Under the pieces are notes generated by a model. The model made no database searches. It saw only the letters and a list, made by a program, of their open reading frames with translations, and was not told the DNA's origin. Positions 38,237 to 41,886 of a stretch of DNA of 41,886 bases are shown here, piece by piece. The first letter of the stretch is position 1. Every line of letters begins with the position of its first letter. The DNA is from a virus: positions 1 through 41,886 of IMG/VR virus record IMGVR_UViG_3300034198_017386; one strand, 5' to 3'. The translations under genes and the position numbers were made by a program.

Positions 38237-39741
38237 AGGAGGCCGGTATTCTTGATGACCTCCCTAGACAGGATGCCGTTACCGCTGCGCAATCACTGTT
38301 GAAGGGGGAGCCTCAGGCGCTGCCGGCGAGGGGGATCCTTGAAAAGACTTGCCGAATCTATGATTACATTGTCGGCAAGTATCTTTTGGAGCCCGCCCAT
38401 ATTGCTTGCTATCGGGATGCGAATGGGCTGATCTCAGCTCAGCACATCAGGAGGCAGAACAAGGCGTTTGCCTGGGTTGGCCGAGTGAAGGGTCAGAAGA
38501 TCCAGCTATTCGGACAGCACCTAGGTAGCAGCGGCAGGCTGATAATCACAGAGGGGGAGATAGACGCAATGAGCGTTTATCAGGTTCTCTGTGAGTTCAC
38601 TCCGTTTGGGAGGGATTCAGTCACGGTCGCTTCCATACCCGATGGCGCCCAGTCCGCCAAGCGCTCGATCTCCGAACAGTTGTTATGGGTCGGCAAGTTC
38701 GATGCAGTAACAATGTTTTTCGATATGGATGAACCGGGGAGAAAGGCTGCGCAGGAATGCGCCGAGGTGATTGGGGGTAAGGCCGCAACGGTTCAGGCGT
38801 TTCCTTACAAAGACGCCAATGAAGCGTTAATGGCCGGCGACTCGAAGGCCATCCGGGACGCGCTGTTGGCGGCGAAGCGCCATCGGCCAGAGGCAATCGT
38901 CCATGCTCCCGACATGCTGAGCAAAATGCTTAGCCCCGAGCGGAGCAAGGGCATTCAGTTTCCCTGGATTGGCTGGAATCAGTACACCTTGGGCATCAAG
39001 CCTGGGGAGCTATGGCTACTCGCTGGTGGCACCAACATTGGCAAGTCAGCCATCTCCCGATCCCTTTCCCTTGACTTTGCAAGGAGAGGCATTCGTAACG
39101 CATATGTTGCGCTTGAGGAATCATGCGAAACAACGCTTGAGCGGATGCTGTCTGAGGAACTGGGGTTAAATCCCGCGTTTCACGCTGACACTCCAGAGGA
39201 AAGGGCGAGGCGGGATCCGGCGCTCATTCGTGATGCCCTGTCTCGGTTCGCCCCTAACCTGTTTCTGCTCGACCGTCACATTGACGAATCGTTTGATTCA
39301 TTCGTGACAAGTGTCAAGCATTATGTCGTTGGCGAAGAATGCAAGGTGGTCTTCCTCGACCACTTCAGCATCCTCGCCGATGGTATTGACCTTAAGTCTG
39401 ACCAGCGCAGGGCCATCGACAAGTGTATCAAGGAACTCAAGTCCTTGTGCGTTCACTACAACTTTTCCATGGTTGTAGTTTGCCACTTGTCAAGGGATAA
39501 GGACAAGGTGTCAGCAGAGGAAGGAGGGGAACCGCAGCTTTACCAGTTGCGGGGGTCACAATCGCTGGCCCAGATCCCCGACTATGTGGTGATGCTGCAA
39601 CGCAACCCAAGGTCAGAAGATCCTATTGAGGCCAACATGACAACTTGTTGGCTGAAAAAGAATCGACCGATGGGCAGACAAGGGCAAATGACAAGGCTTC
39701 ACTATCTCGATTCATGCCGTTTTTACGAGGTTCTTACATGA
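38092..39741 (+). CDS. T7 gp4-like DNA primase/helicase
   Basis: A 549-residue bifunctional protein. A zinc finger (Cys9, Cys14, Cys30, Cys33) comes first, then TOPRIM primase motifs LIITEGEIDAMS and FFDMDEPGRKAA. The helicase part has Walker A AGGTNIGKS with Lys318 and Walker B KVVFLDHFSIL. It unwinds the fork and makes primers, normally coupled to phage DNA polymerase. Here the next genes are small hypotheticals, so the partner polymerase must come from the host or an unrecognised source. The start overlaps the endonuclease gene by 145 bases, but the zinc finger within that overlap confirms it. Confidence 0.95.
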   Translation: MARTTHQPCPGPDCDSSDGATSYPDGSIFCFVCQGRYSADGSNWESPMKEAGILDDLPRQDAVTAAQSLLKGEPQALPARGILEKTCRIYDYIVGKYLLEPAHIACYRDANGLISAQHIRRQNKAFAWVGRVKGQKIQLFGQHLGSSGRLIITEGEIDAMSVYQVLCEFTPFGRDSVTVASIPDGAQSAKRSISEQLLWVGKFDAVTMFFDMDEPGRKAAQECAEVIGGKAATVQAFPYKDANEALMAGDSKAIRDALLAAKRHRPEAIVHAPDMLSKMLSPERSKGIQFPWIGWNQYTLGIKPGELWLLAGGTNIGKSAISRSLSLDFARRGIRNAYVALEESCETTLERMLSEELGLNPAFHADTPEERARRDPALIRDALSRFAPNLFLLDRHIDESFDSFVTSVKHYVVGEECKVVFLDHFSILADGIDLKSDQRRAIDKCIKELKSLCVHYNFSMVVVCHLSRDKDKVSAEEGGEPQLYQLRGSQSLAQIPDYVVMLQRNPRSEDPIEANMTTCWLKKNRPMGRQGQMTRLHYLDSCRFYEVLT

Positions 39742-40097
39742 TGGCTAAACGCGTTGAGTACCCTGAGCCCTGCCCTGAGTACCCTGAGCTTTACCCTGTT
39801 TTGGTTGAAGCTATTCAGGCGGGGCGGAAAGCCGGCGGCCTTGATCTTCCCGCTGAATTGCCGGTTACCGGAGGTGATCGCCGTTACCTGTCTGCATTCC
39901 TCAGGAAAATACATTCCTGGTGTGACCACGATTCAAGGGCGGTTGATCTAGCGGGATTGGCCGCAAACCTGCACAGCTCCTTCCCCCCGCCGACATTGGC
40001 ACAAGCCAAAGAGGCGGCCAAGCATTTGGCGGGGCCAAGCGCTGAAGTGGTTCACGCCTTCCTTTCGTCCCTCACAGTTGAGAGGAAGGAACAATGA
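39738..40097 (+). CDS. Hypothetical protein following helicase
   Basis: A 119-residue protein starting ATGATG, overlapping the helicase stop by 4 bases. The N-terminus repeats Pro-Glu-Tyr (EYPEPCPEYPELYP), followed by an alpha-helical domain with DRRYLSAFLRKIHSWCDHDS and LAQAKEAAKHLAG. In T7-like phages this is where DNA polymerase (about 700 residues) starts, and this short protein has none of its motifs. A helicase-loading or polymerase-recruiting role would be attractive given its position but has no direct support. Confidence 0.7.
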   Translation: MMAKRVEYPEPCPEYPELYPVLVEAIQAGRKAGGLDLPAELPVTGGDRRYLSAFLRKIHSWCDHDSRAVDLAGLAANLHSSFPPPTLAQAKEAAKHLAGPSAEVVHAFLSSLTVERKEQ

Positions 40098-40600
40098 ATG
40101 AACAGTTAATCCGCAAGGTTCTTGAGCTGCGGTCCACGGGAAGGCCACTGAAGGGGATTGCCTCAGAGCTACAGATCCCTTATCAAACTGCGATTGGGAT
40201 TAGCAACGGCTCCCACTACAAGCGGGTTGCGCCTGAGCTGCCACGGTTCATCAATGGCAGGCCGTTCTTTCTGAGCTGCCAACCCGAGCCACCGGGGGAC
40301 AAAAAGAAAAAGCGTGAAGCGATTGTAATTCACGTTCTAAACAACCTGGATCTTCCCTGGCGGGAGATAGCCGAAACGTGCCCCGTACACGTAAGCACGG
40401 AGTATTGCCGAAAGATTGCGCTTGGTCAAATGCACGCCAATCTTGCGGTCCACCTGCCAAGGCTTATCGGGGTACGGGCCGGGGCCGCGTGTGAGCGATG
40501 CCGGTTTGTGACTGACGATCCTTCTAACCCGTGCGACCTGGGGATGCCCAGGCCAAGCGCACGGAACTGCGGGTCTTACTACCCAAACGAGGAACAATGA
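40094..40600 (+). CDS. Double helix-turn-helix, zinc-finger protein
   Basis: A 168-residue protein with an apparent internal duplication of a DNA-binding helix-turn-helix. Residues 5-51 (KVLELRSTGRPLKGIASELQ and on to APELPRF) resemble 78-123 (VLNNLDLPWREIAETCPVHV and on to AVHLPRL). A basic linker (GDKKKKRE) lies between, and a C-terminal zinc knuckle has Cys133, Cys136, Cys147 and Cys159. It looks like a sequence-specific DNA-binding protein, perhaps one that acts at the phage repeats or controls transcription. ATGA overlaps join it to both neighbours. Confidence 0.65.
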   Translation: MNEQLIRKVLELRSTGRPLKGIASELQIPYQTAIGISNGSHYKRVAPELPRFINGRPFFLSCQPEPPGDKKKKREAIVIHVLNNLDLPWREIAETCPVHVSTEYCRKIALGQMHANLAVHLPRLIGVRAGAACERCRFVTDDPSNPCDLGMPRPSARNCGSYYPNEEQ

Positions 40601-40818
40601 AACGATCATTATTGACCGTCCCTGCGACGGACCAATTCCGCCCCGGCGATCTATGGCGCTGGGTTGCGGGTGGCGTTTACCGTGTGCATTCAGCAGGCCG
40701 GGCATTTCCGGGTATGGTTATGCTCCGGCTGGAAAGTGGCGATGGCTGGAAGTCACGCTTTGAGCCTGTCACCGCAACGACTGGCTTCACCCGAGTGCAG
40801 TGGGGTGGTCGTGGTTGA
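40597..40818 (+). CDS. Small hypothetical protein
   Basis: A 73-residue basic protein with LTVPATDQFRPGDLWRWVAG, SAGRAFPGMVMLRLESGDGW and SRFEPVTATTGFTRVQWGG, probably a small beta-barrel. It is joined to the previous gene by ATGA and overlaps the GTG of the next gene by 8 bases. There is no known family. It may be a small nucleic-acid-binding fold, but this is a guess from composition. Confidence 0.65.
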   Translation: MKRSLLTVPATDQFRPGDLWRWVAGGVYRVHSAGRAFPGMVMLRLESGDGWKSRFEPVTATTGFTRVQWGGRG

Positions 40819-41803
40819 TCACGCCAACTTTCGCGCCCTGTGCGCTGAACTTTTGCAGGAGTGCCAATACTTGCACGACAACAACTGCCGCAACGAAGCA
40901 CTCTGGAATCGTGCCCGCGCCGCCCTGGACGACGAGCCCGCCCCACTACCCGAGGCGGTGCTGGATGCCTTCCGTTTCAGTAGTCGCTCCTGCCGAAGGG
41001 CCTTGGCCGCTGCCCTCCGAGCCATTGCTGAGCAAAGCGAATATGCCGACGTGAACATAGACGAAACGGTTTGCGTAGTTCGTGCCGATCACATTTATAC
41101 AATCGCCGCCGAGCTGGAGCTTCACCCAGATTCGGCAGAAGCAAAAGAGCTGGATGCCGGGTTTGCTGTATTAGAGCGTGCCCGCGCCGCCCTGGCCCAG
41201 TCGGAGGGGGAGGCGGGTAGACCCAAACAATCCATTGAATGGGTGGTAAACAGTTTGGGCGAGCTTGGTGTTTGCCTAAGTGGCCGGTATTTTTTCCTCT
41301 ACAAAGGACGGAGCATTGAGTATGAAGGCGAAGACGCCGAGGGTGTCATGGTACGGCCCGTGGGCAAGCGTGAGTTTGGAGAGGTTTGCAGGCCGCTCGA
41401 TTGCTTAAAGGTAGAAAACGGAATTTTGTATGACCGCACCCCTCGCCCTTACGTTCAAGAATTGCTTTATGCGCCTGGGTTGAGCGATGGTCAGCCGGGC
41501 GACTGTGACTGGCGCCCTCTCCCTGGCCACCGCTGCGGCCACGGCCCGGCAGATACAGCAAGTTCCGCACCCGCCCCGGCGTTAGTGCCGGTAGCGGTGA
41601 GCGAGTGGCCATGGGAGCGGCACGGGTGGAGCGATCAGGATGGGCGATGCTGGATTTTCCTTAACCCGGACAATGGCTGGACTATTCCAAGGTGGATTTT
41701 GTCCAGGCCAATGGATTACGATTTTTCGGTCAGCACTAACATGGCGTATTCGCTCCCGCATTACGCCATCCCACTGCCCCAGGCCGGGGAGGTGGAGGCA
41801 TGA
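40811..41803 (+). CDS. Hypothetical protein with Trp-rich phage C-terminal segment
   Basis: A 330-residue protein starting with GTG at 40811 (GTGGTTGA overlap with the previous stop). The N-terminal part has two similar helical stretches (NEALWNRARAALDDEP and FAVLERARAALAQS), the centre is beta-rich (GRYFFLYKGRSIEYEGEDAE), and the end has WPWERHGWSDQDGRCWIF followed by LPHYAIPLP. I recall this type of end from many unannotated phage proteins. It is the largest gene in the slot where DNA polymerase is expected, yet it has no polymerase motifs. ATGA joins it to the next gene. Confidence 0.65.
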   Translation: MVDHANFRALCAELLQECQYLHDNNCRNEALWNRARAALDDEPAPLPEAVLDAFRFSSRSCRRALAAALRAIAEQSEYADVNIDETVCVVRADHIYTIAAELELHPDSAEAKELDAGFAVLERARAALAQSEGEAGRPKQSIEWVVNSLGELGVCLSGRYFFLYKGRSIEYEGEDAEGVMVRPVGKREFGEVCRPLDCLKVENGILYDRTPRPYVQELLYAPGLSDGQPGDCDWRPLPGHRCGHGPADTASSAPAPALVPVAVSEWPWERHGWSDQDGRCWIFLNPDNGWTIPRWILSRPMDYDFSVSTNMAYSLPHYAIPLPQAGEVEA

Positions 41804-41886
41804 AAAACTGTACCGAATGCGCCCATGCCAACTGGCAACGCACGAAGTCCGGCAGCCTTCATCCAAGCGGCGAAGGCAGGTGCGGC
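41800..41886 (+). CDS. Small cysteine-rich protein, 5' part (gene spans the circular join)
   Basis: The first 29 codons (MKNCTECAHANWQRTKSGSL and on) start at the ATG at 41800, which overlaps the previous stop as ATGA. After the 60-base repeat is collapsed, the frame continues at base 61 and ends at 189, giving 71 residues with six cysteines in CxxC-type pairs. Reading straight through the join without a frame change is strong evidence that the contig is circularly complete. Confidence 0.8.
   Translation, partial: MKNCTECAHANWQRTKSGSLHPSGEGRCG
41827..41886. repeat. Terminal direct repeat, right copy
   Basis: Identical to bases 1-60. It marks the overlap at which the assembly closes. One copy should be dropped when the circle is written, giving a genome of 41,826 bases. 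Confidence 0.95.

Noticed and set aside
40811-41803. Remnant DNA polymerase in the polymerase slot
   Set aside because: None of the family A motifs (DxxxxELR, KxxxxxxxYG, HDE) occur in this or any neighbouring frame; the HDC-type motif in 34615-37044 belongs to the RNA polymerase.

Overview
The window is an apparently complete genome of a T7-like podovirus (Autographiviridae type), most likely infecting a unicellular cyanobacterium. The T7-like assignment rests on recognisable homologues of T7 gp1 (RNA polymerase), gp2.5 (ssDNA-binding protein), gp3 (endonuclease I), gp4 (primase/helicase), gp6 (exonuclease), gp8 to gp12, gp14 to gp17 and gp18/gp19. A cyanobacterial host is inferred from a cyAbrB-like regulator (a family characteristic of cyanobacteria), a tyrosine integrase placed directly upstream of the RNA polymerase as in marine cyanopodoviruses, and one TTTTCCACA-type DnaA box. 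No photosynthesis or carbon-metabolism auxiliary gene is present. The first 60 bases are repeated exactly as the last 60, and one small gene reads in frame across that join, so the contig closes as a circle. The true packaged ends are not visible.

Reading around the circle: 27722-28960 is a 1.24-kb non-coding control region with two arrays of 23-nt repeats, a 60-bp-spaced direct repeat and hairpins. From 28961 the plus strand carries small early genes, including an ArdC-type antirestriction protein, then a MarR-like regulator, a tyrosine integrase and the phage RNA polymerase (34615). SSB, endonuclease I and primase/helicase follow. Then comes a tightly overlapping run of eight small genes crossing the join, including a Lar-like antirestriction protein, and then the exonuclease. 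The plus strand continues with a gp7.3-like protein, portal, scaffold, capsid, tail tube A and B, an internal virion protein, the cyAbrB-like protein, a C39-like peptidase and hypothetical genes, up to 13169.

At 13169/13171 the strand switches. Two small lysis-type genes, the tail fibre and the gp16- and gp15-like internal virion proteins lie on the minus strand (13171-24902). This is an inverted version of the usual gp15-gp16-gp17-holin block. A perfect 15-bp palindrome at 24955-24999 separates it from the divergent small terminase and a putative structural gene (plus), which run convergently into the large terminase (minus, 25737-27497).

The two most notable points are these. First, there is no DNA polymerase gene anywhere, although the rest of the T7-type replication set is present and the circle is closed; the iteron-like non-coding region may be where host-dependent replication starts. 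Second, the late genes are split over both strands, whereas T7-like phages normally have all genes on one strand. I recall reports of marine cyanopodoviruses lacking DNA polymerase, so that absence may not be unique; its combination with inverted late genes and a repeat-rich control region is what deserves study.
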